Of a stretch of 64,000 bases of DNA, positions 26,608 through 35,617 are shown in pieces. The notes below the pieces were generated by a model, which saw only the letters and a list, made by a program, of their open reading frames with translations, was not told the DNA's origin and did no database searches. The stretch is from assembly GCF_027158485.1 (NCBI RefSeq), contig NZ_JAMKYJ010000001.1; one strand, given 5' to 3'. The number at the start of each line of letters is the position of its first letter. Positions within the stretch are counted from its first letter, which is position 1. The stretch is from Oxalobacter formigenes (GTDB taxonomy: Bacteria > Pseudomonadota > Gammaproteobacteria > Burkholderiales > Burkholderiaceae_D). The position numbers and the translations under genes are program-made.

Positions 26608-29199
26608 ATGCAAAAAGAACAATTCGACATTACCGGCATGACCTGCTCGGCCTGCTCCGCACGGGTCGACAAGGCCGTGGCTGCCGTTGAAGGCGTCAAA
26701 AACGTCAGTGTCAACCTGCTGAAAAACACGATGAGTGTTTCCTACGACGAATCGGATAAAGATAACAGGGCCGACATTGAAAGGGCCGTCATAAAAGCCG
26801 TCGAAAGCGCCGGTTACGGCGCTATCCCGCGTAACCGCACCAAATCGGCCGACACGGCTGGAGACGACCGTACTGACGCCGCCACCCTTGAGCTGAAAGC
26901 CATCCGGACACGCTTGTTCGTCTCGATCCTCTTCACCGTTCCGCTGTTCTACATTTCGATGGGCCATATGGCAGGTCTGCCGCTGCCCGCGATTTTCCTC
27001 GGCACGGAAAATACCCTTGCCTTCGCGTTCACCCAGTTTCTCCTGACGATCCCGGTCATTTTCGTCAATTTCCATTTTTACCGGATCGGGTTCAAGACGC
27101 TCTTTACCGGTGCGCCGAATATGGATTCCCTGATTGCTATCGGTTCCGGAGCGGCCGCCGTCTCGGGCATTTACGCGATCTATAAAATCGGTTTCGCCCT
27201 CGGCCAGGGTGACATGATGATGGCGCACGATTTCGCCATGAACCTGTATTTCGAATCGGCCGCCGTCATCCTGACCCTGATCACGCTCGGCCGTTATTTT
27301 GAAGCCCGCGCAAAAGGCAAAACGTCCGAAGCTATTTCGCGCCTGATGGAGCTCGCCCCCAAAACCGCCACGCTTTTGAAAGACGGCGTTGAAGAAACCG
27401 TTCCTGCCGACACGGTTGCCGTCGGCGATATCCTCGTCGTCAAGGCAGGGGAAAGCGTGCCGGTGGACGGTGTCATCACGGAAGGGCATGGTGTCATCGA
27501 CGAATCGGCCCTGACCGGCGAAAGCGTCCCGGTCGAAAAACTCGCCGGCGATACCGTTTCCGGCGCGACGATCAACCAGTCCGGCCATTTCCTGATGCGT
27601 GCCACACAGGTCGGCGACGACACGACACTGGCGCAAATCGTCAAACTGGTCGATGAAGCCACGTCTTCCAAAGCGCCGATTGCCCGGCTCGCCGACAAAA
27701 TCAGCGGCATCTTCGTCCCGGTCGTCATCGGCATTGCCATCGTCGCCGCCGTTGTCTGGCTCCTGTTGGGCTATGGCACCGAATTCGCCCTGTCGATCGC
27801 CATCTCGGTACTCGTCATTTCGTGCCCCTGCGCGCTGGGTCTGGCAACACCGACTGCCATCATGGTCGGCACAGGACGCGGCGCCGCTAACGGCATCCTG
27901 TTCAAGTCGGCCGAGGCGATCGAAAAACTGCAAGGCATCGATACTGTCGTCCTTGACAAGACCGGCACCGTTACCGAGGGCAAACCGGTCGTGACCGATA
28001 TTGTCCTTGCGTCAAGCATCGCTGAAAAAGAATTCCTGACTATTGCCGCATCACTGGAAAAACTCTCCGAACACGCGCTAGGCATGGCGATCGTGAGAGA
28101 AGCCGAACGGCAAAACCTCATACTTGAAAAAGTCACCGGTTTCACCCAGACGCCCGGTCAGGGCATTTCCGGAAACATCCATGACATCCATTATTCCGCC
28201 GGGAACGCCCGGCTGCTGGCCGCGCTGGACATCACGCCCGACAGCCCATGGCAGCAAAGAGCCGAAGAGCTGGCTGAAGACGGCAAGACCGTGCTTTACT
28301 TCGTCCGCGAAAAGACCCTCATGGGCCTGATCGCCGTGGCCGATACCATCAAGCCGTTTTCCCGTGCCGCCATCGAAAAACTGCAGGCGATGGGACTCGA
28401 CGTCATCATGCTTACCGGCGACAACGCGAAAACGGCCGCCGCGATCCAGCGACAGACCGGCATTGCCCAGGTGCTGGCCGAAGTCCTGCCGCAAGACAAG
28501 GAACGCGAAATCCGGCAACTTCAGGAAAAAGGCAAAAAAGTCGCCATGGTCGGCGACGGCATTAACGACGCACCTGCCCTTGCCCGTGCGGATGTGGGCA
28601 TTGCCATCGGGGCGGGGACGGATATCGCCATCGAATCGGCCGACGTCGTCCTGATGAAAAGCGACCTGATGGATGTGGTTACCGCCATCGACCTGTCCAA
28701 AGCCGTCATGCGTAACATCCGGCAAAACCTCTTCTGGGCATTCATCTACAACATCATCGGCATCCCGGTTGCGGCTGGCGTGTTTTATGGCGTTGCCGGG
28801 CTGACCTTAAACCCGATGATCGCAGCGGCGGCCATGAGTTTCTCCTCCGTTTCCGTCGTTGCCAATGCCCTGCGTTTGCGATTCTTCACGGTCAAAAAAC
28901 CGGATATGCCGGAAAATGCCTGCGCACTGGCAAACGCTTTGCCTCCTGTTCATACTGAAATCATCATGACCCACCCTGAAAGGAAAAACACCATGAAAAA
29001 AACCATCCATATCGAAGGCATGAGCTGCGGCGGCTGCAAGGCTTCCGTTGAAAGAGTCCTCTCGGCTGTCCCCGGCGTTTCCGGTGTCTCGGTCGATCTC
29101 GCAGCCAAAACGGCGACCGTCAATACCGACAGCGCCTCCGACGATGCCTTGCGCACTGCCGTAACAGGTGCCGGTTTCGCCGTAAAAGGCATCGATTGA
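26608..29199 (+). CDS. copA: Cu+-exporting P1B-type ATPase with C-terminal CopZ-like domain
   Basis: The 863-aa protein starts with a heavy-metal-associated domain (GMTCSAC, Cys 13 and 16). It has the P1B core with CPC at 406-408 in the ion-path helix, phosphorylation motif DKTGT at 450, and GDGINDAPAL. This set marks Cu+ export across the inner membrane. From Met 796 a complete second metal-binding domain follows (GMSCGGC, Cys 807 and 810). It is the length of free CopZ and is preceded by GAAAGGAAAAACACC. The last 68 residues could thus be made both as a fused domain and as a separate chaperone. Divergent from the HxlR regulator. Confidence 0.93.
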   Translation: MQKEQFDITGMTCSACSARVDKAVAAVEGVKNVSVNLLKNTMSVSYDESDKDNRADIERAVIKAVESAGYGAIPRNRTKSADTAGDDRTDAATLELKAIRTRLFVSILFTVPLFYISMGHMAGLPLPAIFLGTENTLAFAFTQFLLTIPVIFVNFHFYRIGFKTLFTGAPNMDSLIAIGSGAAAVSGIYAIYKIGFALGQGDMMMAHDFAMNLYFESAAVILTLITLGRYFEARAKGKTSEAISRLMELAPKTATLLKDGVEETVPADTVAVGDILVVKAGESVPVDGVITEGHGVIDESALTGESVPVEKLAGDTVSGATINQSGHFLMRATQVGDDTTLAQIVKLVDEATSSKAPIARLADKISGIFVPVVIGIAIVAAVVWLLLGYGTEFALSIAISVLVISCPCALGLATPTAIMVGTGRGAANGILFKSAEAIEKLQGIDTVVLDKTGTVTEGKPVVTDIVLASSIAEKEFLTIAASLEKLSEHALGMAIVREAERQNLILEKVTGFTQTPGQGISGNIHDIHYSAGNARLLAALDITPDSPWQQRAEELAEDGKTVLYFVREKTLMGLIAVADTIKPFSRAAIEKLQAMGLDVIMLTGDNAKTAAAIQRQTGIAQVLAEVLPQDKEREIRQLQEKGKKVAMVGDGINDAPALARADVGIAIGAGTDIAIESADVVLMKSDLMDVVTAIDLSKAVMRNIRQNLFWAFIYNIIGIPVAAGVFYGVAGLTLNPMIAAAAMSFSSVSVVANALRLRFFTVKKPDMPENACALANALPPVHTEIIMTHPERKNTMKKTIHIEGMSCGGCKASVERVLSAVPGVSGVSVDLAAKTATVNTDSASDDALRTAVTGAGFAVKGID
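28993..29199 (+). CDS. possible internal translation of a CopZ-like copper chaperone
   Basis: Within the ATPase frame, ATG 28993 lies 7-10 bases after AAGGAAA and would give a 68-aa protein, MKKTIHIEGMSCGGC onwards, the usual size of CopZ. The linker before it (PPVHTEIIMTHPERKNT) resembles a former intergenic region now read through. Two products from one gene is an inference. Confidence 0.4.
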   Translation: MKKTIHIEGMSCGGCKASVERVLSAVPGVSGVSVDLAAKTATVNTDSASDDALRTAVTGAGFAVKGID

Positions 29200-29207
29200 G
29201 GTTCAAC

Positions 29208-29732
29208 ATGAAACCGTCCGGAAAAGCCCTGATCGTCATTGACGTGCAGAACGATTATTTCCCCGGGGGCAAACTGCCCCTGTGGAATGCGGATGAAACG
29301 CTTTCCCATATCGTCAACGCCATTGCCGATGCCGGAAAACGGGGAATTCCCGTCATACTCGTCAAGCACGCCGCCGATCAGGCGAAGGGAGCGGGCTTTT
29401 TCATTCCCGGCACCACTGGCGCGGACATTCATCCGGATATCCTGAAAGCCGCGCCTGACGCTCCCGTGATCATCAAGCACCGGGCCGACGCATTCAACGG
29501 CACGAACCTCAATGCCGTACTGGACAAATCGGGCATTGAAAAAATCCTCATTTGCGGAATGCAGACGCAAAATTGCGTTGGCCTCACCGCCATCTCGAAA
29601 AACGCCCGGCGCTACAAAACGGCGATCCTGCCGGATTGCTGTACTTCCGAAACGAAAACGGTACACGCGATCGCCCTGTCGGGCTTCGGAGACATCGTTC
29701 CCGTCGTTAGCCGCGCCCTGGCATTCGGCTGA
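29208..29732 (+). CDS. cysteine hydrolase, isochorismatase/nicotinamidase-like
   Basis: The 174-aa protein starts at the ATG at 29208 behind GAGG, 8 bp after the copper ATPase stop. The catalytic triad is visible as Asp 12 (VIDVQNDYF), Lys 90 (IKHRADAF) and Cys 123 (GMQTQNCVG), the last beside the usual cis-peptide region. Relatives hydrolyse isochorismate, nicotinamide, ureido acids or peroxyureidoacrylate. The likely co-transcription with copA does not suggest a substrate. Confidence 0.85.
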   Translation: MKPSGKALIVIDVQNDYFPGGKLPLWNADETLSHIVNAIADAGKRGIPVILVKHAADQAKGAGFFIPGTTGADIHPDILKAAPDAPVIIKHRADAFNGTNLNAVLDKSGIEKILICGMQTQNCVGLTAISKNARRYKTAILPDCCTSETKTVHAIALSGFGDIVPVVSRALAFG

Positions 29733-30010
29733 TTTCTGCCGATAGCAGGTTTTCAACACCGGTCATCATAAAATAAATAATTGGCGACGATCTTCTTTCA
29801 ATGTCTTGCATCTGATCATAAAACAACGAATCTTCAACTGTTTCCGGGTAAATTCGCCAGAAACAGACCTGAATTCTCAACAGTTTCTTTCCGGAATACT
29901 AGAATAAAAAAGGATGTTTTCCGATCGACCGCTCTCGCTTATTCAGCTGACGGATGACAATCGATGGTTGTCGGACTTTCTCCATATCTTATTCATTCCG
30001 GACAGAAAAA

Positions 30011-31099
30011 ATGAAAAAATCGCTTCTCGCACTGGCCCTTCTCGGCACATTTACCGGCATGACATATGCCCAGTCAAACGTCACTCTTTACGGTGTTGTC
30101 GATACCGGCCTGATCAAGGAAACCGGTACCGATGTCCGCATGGGCAGTAACGTTGAAAGCCGTCTCGGTTTTCGTGGTGTGGAAGATCTCGGTTCCGGTC
30201 TGAAAGCGAGCTTTGAACTCGAACACCGCTTTAACCTCAATGATGGAACCGGCTCCGATGCATACAACTTCGATGATCTGGCTCATTCAAATAAAACCCC
30301 GGACTGGCGTGGAGCCGCCAACGTGGGACTGAAAAGCGACCTCTGGGGAGCCGTCCGGCTTGGTCGCGTCAACGACCTTTCTGTCGAAACCTATCGCCGG
30401 ATCGATCCGTTCAACCAGTATGGCGTGGGTGCCTCGCTGTCAAAAACGCCCCTGTATTCCGAACAGCTCTCCAATACCATCCGTTACGACAGCCCGGACT
30501 GGAAAGGCTTTTCTTTCGGCGCCACCTACTCTCTCGGGGCGGACGATCATGACAATATCGATTACAAGCTGAACGGCAACGACGGTTTTGCCGTCAACCT
30601 GAAATACGATAACGGCCCGCTCCTCTTGCTGGCGAACTATGACCGGCTTGCCGATTCGAACAAATCCTGGCTCTGGAATGCGGGTGCGGCCTATCAGTGG
30701 CAAAACCTGACTTTCTCCGTGGGTTATCAGGATTCGACCCTGAAACTGCAGGACTTTGACGAAGATGCAGGCGACATCGACCATTACGGCACCAAACAGA
30801 AAAACTGGCTTGTCGGACTGCAGTACAAAACCGGTCCGCATACCGTCAGCGCTTCCTATAACTATGGACGGGTCAAAACGGAAGGCAACAGCAACAAGGT
30901 CAATAAATATGCCCTTGGATATACTTATTCCCTGTCGAAACGGACATCGCTTTACGCCAATATCGCCTATTCCGACTATGACAATGAATGGCTGTCCAAC
31001 TATTACCGTAACGACATGGCTGTCATGAACGATAGTGAAAACGAAGCGGCCAATGCCTCCGTGACCGGTATCCAGATCGGTATCACACACCGTTTCTGA
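30011..31099 (+). CDS. trimeric outer-membrane porin (betaproteobacterial type)
   Basis: The ATG at 30011 gives a 362-aa precursor with a signal peptide ending TYAQ. The mature start SNVTLYGVVDTGL and SRLGFRGVEDLGSGLKA are typical of the Neisseria/Burkholderia porin family. The end, GIQIGITHRF, has the terminal Phe needed for Bam-mediated insertion. Alternating strands fit a 16-stranded barrel. It should let small anions or organic acids cross the outer membrane. Ribosome-binding site is weak. A strong terminator follows. Confidence 0.92.
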   Translation: MKKSLLALALLGTFTGMTYAQSNVTLYGVVDTGLIKETGTDVRMGSNVESRLGFRGVEDLGSGLKASFELEHRFNLNDGTGSDAYNFDDLAHSNKTPDWRGAANVGLKSDLWGAVRLGRVNDLSVETYRRIDPFNQYGVGASLSKTPLYSEQLSNTIRYDSPDWKGFSFGATYSLGADDHDNIDYKLNGNDGFAVNLKYDNGPLLLLANYDRLADSNKSWLWNAGAAYQWQNLTFSVGYQDSTLKLQDFDEDAGDIDHYGTKQKNWLVGLQYKTGPHTVSASYNYGRVKTEGNSNKVNKYALGYTYSLSKRTSLYANIAYSDYDNEWLSNYYRNDMAVMNDSENEAANASVTGIQIGITHRF

Positions 31100-31114
31100 T
31101 ACGGTTTTGCCTCC

Positions 31115-31152
31115 ATAAAAAAAGAACGGTATATCAACCGTTCTTTTTTTAT
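31115..31152 (+). terminator. Rho-independent terminator after the porin
   Basis: Perfect 16-bp arms (31115-31130 and 31137-31152), loop ATATCA, with the T run built into the right arm. It begins 15 bp after the porin stop. Confidence 0.92.
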
Positions 31153-31619
31153 GGGATTTTTTCTCCCTCCAGACCATACGCTGGCAACACACTTTTTTTG
31201 ACTTGTCCGGTTTGACATGACCCGTTAAATCCCTTCCGCGCTCAAAAAAACCATATAAGCCGTACCATGTGAGTTAACGACGATATTCCGCACGAAAAAA
31301 GCTTTCATCGTGCATCACACAATCCCAAACTCACTCAGTCATCAGCAACACACCATGCATCGTTTCACTGGACTGTTCCGCCGTTCTTGTCCGGAAAAAC
31401 CCCTGGCTCCCCTTTTGGACAATCGTCCCGAACCGGCTGCATGCGTGCCCGGGAATAGATGACCATCCCGGATTCACCGTCTCTGCAAGGAGAAGAGCAT
31501 TTGGCTTTTTTCGATTCAGCTTACGTCACTCGCCCCTGTTCAGCCTGAACAGTTTTGTTCCGAAAGAACCCTCTTGAACCAGCGGAAACATAAAATTCCG
31601 CAAAAATTGTCAATTAACA

Positions 31620-31651
31620 TGTCAATGACAGTAAAAAAAGTGTCATTGACA
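31620..31651. promoter_or_regulatory. two tandem TGTCA-W-TGACA palindromes, possible activator sites
   Basis: TGTCAATGACA (31620-31630) and TGTCATTGACA (31641-31651) are each palindromic and are reverse complements of one another. Their centres are 21 bp apart, two helical turns. They lie about 430 bp before a sigma-54 promoter, a fitting distance for an enhancer-binding protein. Confidence 0.5.
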
Positions 31652-31916
31652 CCTCGAAGCTTATAAACAAAAACTGTCAGATATTTTTCCGGTACGTCTT
31701 TATCCCCGTGAACGGAACAACCTGCTTCATCATTTCTTCCCGTACACACTCTCTGTGATACGCGACTCGTCCTGCTGCGATGCCTTCCGGCAGATATCCC
31801 GCTCCGGCAGGCAAAGCCGTGGCATTCTCAAAAAACCGGAACCATTTGTTTTTAAATGAAAAAAACAGGCAGCAAGAAAAAAGAAAAACAGTCGGGAATG
31901 ACAAATGAAAAAAAGG

Positions 31917-31940
31917 AAAACTCTCCTAAAGGAGAGTTTT
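31917..31940. terminator. hairpin, possible terminator
   Basis: Perfect 10-bp arms (AAAACTCTCC with GGAGAGTTTT) and loop TAAA. A T-rich tract follows on the minus strand. No gene ending here is recognised. Confidence 0.45.
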
Positions 31941-32057
31941 CCTGTCAAAAAAGAAGAATAGATCTGATGACTCAGTCTGCCCTTTCTGAATGCATAATCC
32001 GTGCCAATCCTGAAATTGATCATAAAAATAGAAGAAATATTCAGATTTTCCTTGAGT

Positions 32058-32073
32058 TGGCACAAAAAATGCA
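32058..32073 (+). promoter_or_regulatory. sigma-54 (RpoN) promoter of the OFA transporter gene
   Basis: TGGCACAAAAAATGCA matches the -24/-12 consensus, with GG at 32059-32060 and GC at 32071-32072 spaced exactly by 10. The predicted start near 32084 leaves a 115-nt leader before the ATG. A sigma-54-dependent activator is encoded just downstream. Confidence 0.65.
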
Positions 32074-32198
32074 GGGTAAGTCCCTGATCTTTGCTTTTGC
32101 ATAGAGCGGTACTGACCGGCAAACATTCATTTAATAACGGATGACGCCGTGTCAGGGAATTATCTTTTTGGAAAGTTATGATTTAGGAGAGTAGATTT

Positions 32199-33488
32199 AT
32201 GGCTACCCAAGAAAAGTACCCCAATCGGTGGGTACAGCTTGTTCTAGGTATCATTTGTATGGCGACCATCGCCAACTGCCAATATGGATGGACTTTGTTT
32301 GTCGCTCCAATTGAAGACAAATTCCATTGGGCCCGTACGGCCATTCAGCTGTCGTTCACCATTTTCCTGTTCTTTGAAACATGGCTCGTGCCACTCGAAG
32401 GATGGGGCGTTGACAAATTCGGCCCTCGTCCAGTCATCATCTTCGGTGCCATTTTGAGCACGATCGGCTGGATTCTCTGCTCGAAGGCAGAAAGTCTGGG
32501 CATGCTGTATTTCGCACAGGTTTTGACCGGTGCCGGTGCTGGTGCCGTTTACGGTACCTGTTCAGGTAACTCGCTGAAATGGTTCCCGGACAAACGTGGT
32601 CTGGCCGCAGGTGCAACAGCCGCAGGTTTCGGTGCCGGTGCAGCCGTTACCGTCATTCCTGTCGCCAACATGATCAACACGGCAGGCTATGAACAGGCGT
32701 TTATGGTATTCGGTATCATCCAGGGCGTCATCATTGCATTCTGCGCACTGTTCATGCCACGTGCCAAACTGCCTCCTGGAACAACAGCCATTCCCAGAGT
32801 CATTTCTTCCAAGAAGAACTTCACCCAGGTTCAGATGATCAAACAACCGATTTTCTGGCTGATCTACGTCTGCTTCGTCGGTGTCGCATCCGGCGGTATC
32901 ATGGCAACAGCTTCTTTCGGCCCTGTCTCCCGCGACTATGGTCTCGACAAGATCCCTGTCACCCTGCTCGGTGTCACCATGCCGCTGCTGACCATGGCCA
33001 TGTCCATCGACAACATCTGTAACGGGGCAACCCGTCCTCTCATGGGTTTCCTGTCCGACCGCTTCGGCCGTGAAAACCTCATGCTGATCGTCTTCGGTGG
33101 TGAAGCCGCAGCCCTGATGGGACTCGTGTTCTGGGGCCGTGAACCGTTGGGCTTCATGTTCTTCGCCGCCATGACCTTTGCATGCTGGGGTGAAATCTTC
33201 TCGCTGTTCCCATCCATGTGTGCCGATACATTCGGTTCCAAGTTCGCAGCAGGTAATGCCGGTACGTTATACACGGCAAAAGGAACCTCGTCCCTGCTCG
33301 TTCCGCTGGCAGCCGGTCTGGCCAAGGGCGGCAACTGGAACCGCACCTTCATCCTGTCGGCCTGTATTGCGGCAGCCTGTTCCATCCTGTCTTTCTTCGT
33401 CCTGAAACCATGGCGCCGGAAATTCATCGAAGCCAACAACAGGGAAGTTGAAGCACAGGAAGCAGCCGCAGCTGGTTCTTCGAAGTAA
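32199..33488 (+). CDS. OFA-family (oxalate/formate antiporter-like) MFS transporter
   Basis: The 429-aa protein has twelve membrane segments and aligns through its length with OxlT of Oxalobacter. The two buried charges that bind the dicarboxylate in OxlT are conserved: Arg 279 (NGATRPLMGF, OxlT Arg 272) and Lys 361 (YTAKGTSS, OxlT Lys 355). The start MATQEKYPNRW and other segments differ enough that this is a paralogue, not OxlT itself. Strong AGGAGAG site. It likely swaps an organic anion such as oxalate or formate across the inner membrane. The sigma-54 promoter and adjacent activator suggest induction by its substrate. Confidence 0.88.
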   Translation: MATQEKYPNRWVQLVLGIICMATIANCQYGWTLFVAPIEDKFHWARTAIQLSFTIFLFFETWLVPLEGWGVDKFGPRPVIIFGAILSTIGWILCSKAESLGMLYFAQVLTGAGAGAVYGTCSGNSLKWFPDKRGLAAGATAAGFGAGAAVTVIPVANMINTAGYEQAFMVFGIIQGVIIAFCALFMPRAKLPPGTTAIPRVISSKKNFTQVQMIKQPIFWLIYVCFVGVASGGIMATASFGPVSRDYGLDKIPVTLLGVTMPLLTMAMSIDNICNGATRPLMGFLSDRFGRENLMLIVFGGEAAALMGLVFWGREPLGFMFFAAMTFACWGEIFSLFPSMCADTFGSKFAAGNAGTLYTAKGTSSLLVPLAAGLAKGGNWNRTFILSACIAAACSILSFFVLKPWRRKFIEANNREVEAQEAAAAGSSK

Positions 33489-33502
33489 ATTTTGCCCGGG
33501 GT

Positions 33503-33524
33503 GGAAAAGCCTGACGGCTTTTCC
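33503..33524 (+). terminator. hairpin after OFA gene (first of two)
   Basis: GGAAAAGCC and GGCTTTTCC arms around TGAC, flanked by GCCCGGG and CCCGGC that could extend the stem. Confidence 0.6.
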
Positions 33525-33544
33525 GTCCTGCCCGGCATTCACAT

Positions 33545-33576
33545 AAAGCGGTAATACCGAGTATTACCGCTTTTTT
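33545..33576 (+). terminator. Rho-independent terminator after OFA gene
   Basis: Perfect 12-bp arms (AAAGCGGTAATA with TATTACCGCTTT), loop CCGAG, then a T run. Confidence 0.9.
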
Positions 33577-33701
33577 CTGTCTGGCCCACACCGTTTTCTC
33601 TCTCGTCTCCCCGAAAGTCCTCCTCCACGTCAGGCAAATATGATAAGCTTGCCACCTTGTGCAAAAAAACGGTTTTATACTTCCCCCGGGGAAAAGCCAG
33701 A

Positions 33702-33730
33702 CTTGACCCGGTCGAACGCACCGGGTCAAG
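33702..33730. promoter_or_regulatory. 11-bp inverted repeat upstream of the sigma-54 activator gene
   Basis: CTTGACCCGGT and ACCGGGTCAAG flank a 7-nt loop, ending 62 bp before the regulator ATG. No T run, so an operator or leader hairpin is more likely than a terminator. Confidence 0.5.
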
Positions 33731-33792
33731 GAGTGCGACGCATAACGCCCCACCCTGATATATCCTTGTTGGTCACTGCAAACATTTAAGAC

Positions 33793-35403
33793 ATGACGGC
33801 AATCCATTGCAATCATGACGGTCTTTACAATGTGGAAGACAGTCATGACAATGATTTTTTTCATTTTCTGGTCCAACTGACAGATGCTGTCATAGCGGTC
33901 GGAAATATCCCTTATCTGGCCGAGGAAACGGCCAACCGTCTGCACGCCTTTTTCGGACTGGACTACATCAGTCTCGAAATAGTTGATCAGGCTTCCTTCA
34001 GTCTGGATGCCCATTCATTCACGTTCGATGCGAACAACCGGCCGTCTTACGACACCATGAGCAAGTCCCTGCATGCCACCCTGCTGGGCAGCGCCTTGCG
34101 CAAACATGAGAAAATCCTGTTCAACCGTGACGCCATTGTCAGTAACGCTGAAAAATACCCTTTCATCGCCACGCTTGCCCGGCAGGGACTTCAGGTCATG
34201 CTCTACCTGCCGCTGATATCGGCAGGAAAACTGATGGGGACACTTGCCATCGGCACGTTCAAACCCTGTCATTTCACTCCCGAAATCATGGGGCTCTTAA
34301 ACCGTGTCAGTGCCAGACTGGCTCTCGGGCTGGATGTGCTCATTACACATGAAAAATCAGCGGAAGAAATACCTGTCTCCCCCAATGAAAGCCTTATTAG
34401 CGGGCAGGATAACAACCATCCCCATTCCGTCATCGGTCACAGCGTCGCCATCCAGTCCATCCTGCAACAAATCGACATTGTCGCATCCAGCAACGCCACC
34501 ATCCTGCTGCAGGGTGAAACCGGTACCGGCAAGGGATTGATCGCACAAACGATACACAATCTTTCCAATCGCAAAAACCGTGACATGGTCAAAATGAACT
34601 GTACGGCGATCCCTTCCGAACTGATGGAAAGCGAGCTGTTCGGACATGAAAAAGGCGCGTTTACCGGCGCGTTGAACCGCCGGATCGGCCATTTCGAACA
34701 GGCAGACAAAAGCACGCTATTTATGGATGAAATCGGCGATATGCCGCTGGACTTGCAACCGAAACTGTTGAGCGTTTTGCAAGAGCACCAGATCAGGCGT
34801 CTGGGCGGTTCCGTTTCCATCCCCATCGATGTCCGCTACATCGCCGCCACGAACTGCGACCTTGTAGGAAAAATCGAAGACAAGACGTTCAGAAGCGACC
34901 TGTTTTACCGCCTGAATGTTTTTCCGATTACAGTCCCTCCCCTTCGCGAACGGCCGGAAGACATTCCACTTTTGTCCCGGTTTTTCATCCGGAAATTCGC
35001 GAAAGAAATGAACCGGCACATTACTGGCATCCCGTCCGACACGCTGGCGCTGATGACCCGCTTGCCATGGCCGGGCAACATACGCGAACTTGAAAACGTG
35101 ATGGAACGGGCCGTCATCTTAACGAGCGGCAAAACGCTCAACCTGACACCTGAATCGCTTTTGAATTACACCTCCCAGAACAGCCCTCTCTCGGTCCAGT
35201 CCCCCGGCAGGCTGGATATTCCTGTTTCGCCCATACCGCAAACGGACAAAGACACGATTATCCGGGCACTCGAGGAAACAGAAGGAAAAATCGGGGGCAA
35301 AACAGGTGCCTCCGCCAGACTGGGACTCAAACGGACGACCCTTCTCGCCAGAATCAAACGCTTGGGGATCAACGTCGACGACTTCCGCAAAAAACAGGAC
35401 TGA
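33793..35403 (+). CDS. sigma-54-dependent transcriptional activator, GAF-AAA+-Fis type
   Basis: The 536-aa protein has an N-terminal GAF-like sensor (about residues 45-180) and the AAA+ domain with Walker A GETGTGKG near 241. The sigma-54 contact loop GAFTGA is at 288-293. The C-terminal Fis-type helix-turn-helix (GASARLGLKRTTLLARIKRL) spans about 497-530. This is the FhlA/NorR-like architecture. Such proteins bind distant palindromes and remodel RNA polymerase-sigma-54. The sigma-54 promoter before the neighbouring OFA transporter makes that gene the obvious target. The ligand sensed by GAF is not visible. Confidence 0.9.
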   Translation: MTAIHCNHDGLYNVEDSHDNDFFHFLVQLTDAVIAVGNIPYLAEETANRLHAFFGLDYISLEIVDQASFSLDAHSFTFDANNRPSYDTMSKSLHATLLGSALRKHEKILFNRDAIVSNAEKYPFIATLARQGLQVMLYLPLISAGKLMGTLAIGTFKPCHFTPEIMGLLNRVSARLALGLDVLITHEKSAEEIPVSPNESLISGQDNNHPHSVIGHSVAIQSILQQIDIVASSNATILLQGETGTGKGLIAQTIHNLSNRKNRDMVKMNCTAIPSELMESELFGHEKGAFTGALNRRIGHFEQADKSTLFMDEIGDMPLDLQPKLLSVLQEHQIRRLGGSVSIPIDVRYIAATNCDLVGKIEDKTFRSDLFYRLNVFPITVPPLRERPEDIPLLSRFFIRKFAKEMNRHITGIPSDTLALMTRLPWPGNIRELENVMERAVILTSGKTLNLTPESLLNYTSQNSPLSVQSPGRLDIPVSPIPQTDKDTIIRALEETEGKIGGKTGASARLGLKRTTLLARIKRLGINVDDFRKKQD

Positions 35404-35617
35404 TCATCTGTCATACAGGGATGCGAACTGTTCCAATACAAGCGTAACAAGCCGGATTCCTTTTTCCTGACGCTTCTCCCTTCCGGGAAACTCGCCATTC
35501 TTCAGAAAAGCCGTCATTTTTTCTTCCGTTTTCCGGGAGCATCGACTTCTTCCCTGCGCTTTCCTTTATACTGGCAAAGATTGCCTTGCAGAAAACAAGT
35601 AAATACGAGGAGACTGT

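Larger units (their letters stand above)
31153..32198. other. 1-kb intergenic region upstream of the OFA transporter
   Basis: No convincing gene. It holds paired palindromes at 31620-31651, a hairpin at 31917-31940, and a sigma-54 promoter at 32058-32073. A 35-codon frame at 31354 and an 82-codon Lys-rich frame at 31856 have no family features, and I do not call them genes. Confidence 0.6.

Noticed and set aside
26569..27933. 454-codon minus-strand frame across the copper ATPase gene
   Set aside because: Antisense shadow of copA, whose CPC and DKTGT motifs are intact on the plus strand.
31354..31461. 35-codon frame (MHRFTGLFRRSC...) after the porin
   Set aside because: No clear ribosome site or known relative; could be chance.
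32199..33488. Calling the OFA transporter OxlT itself
   Set aside because: Charge residues match, but the N-terminus and many segments differ from the OxlT sequence as I recall it; a paralogue fits better.
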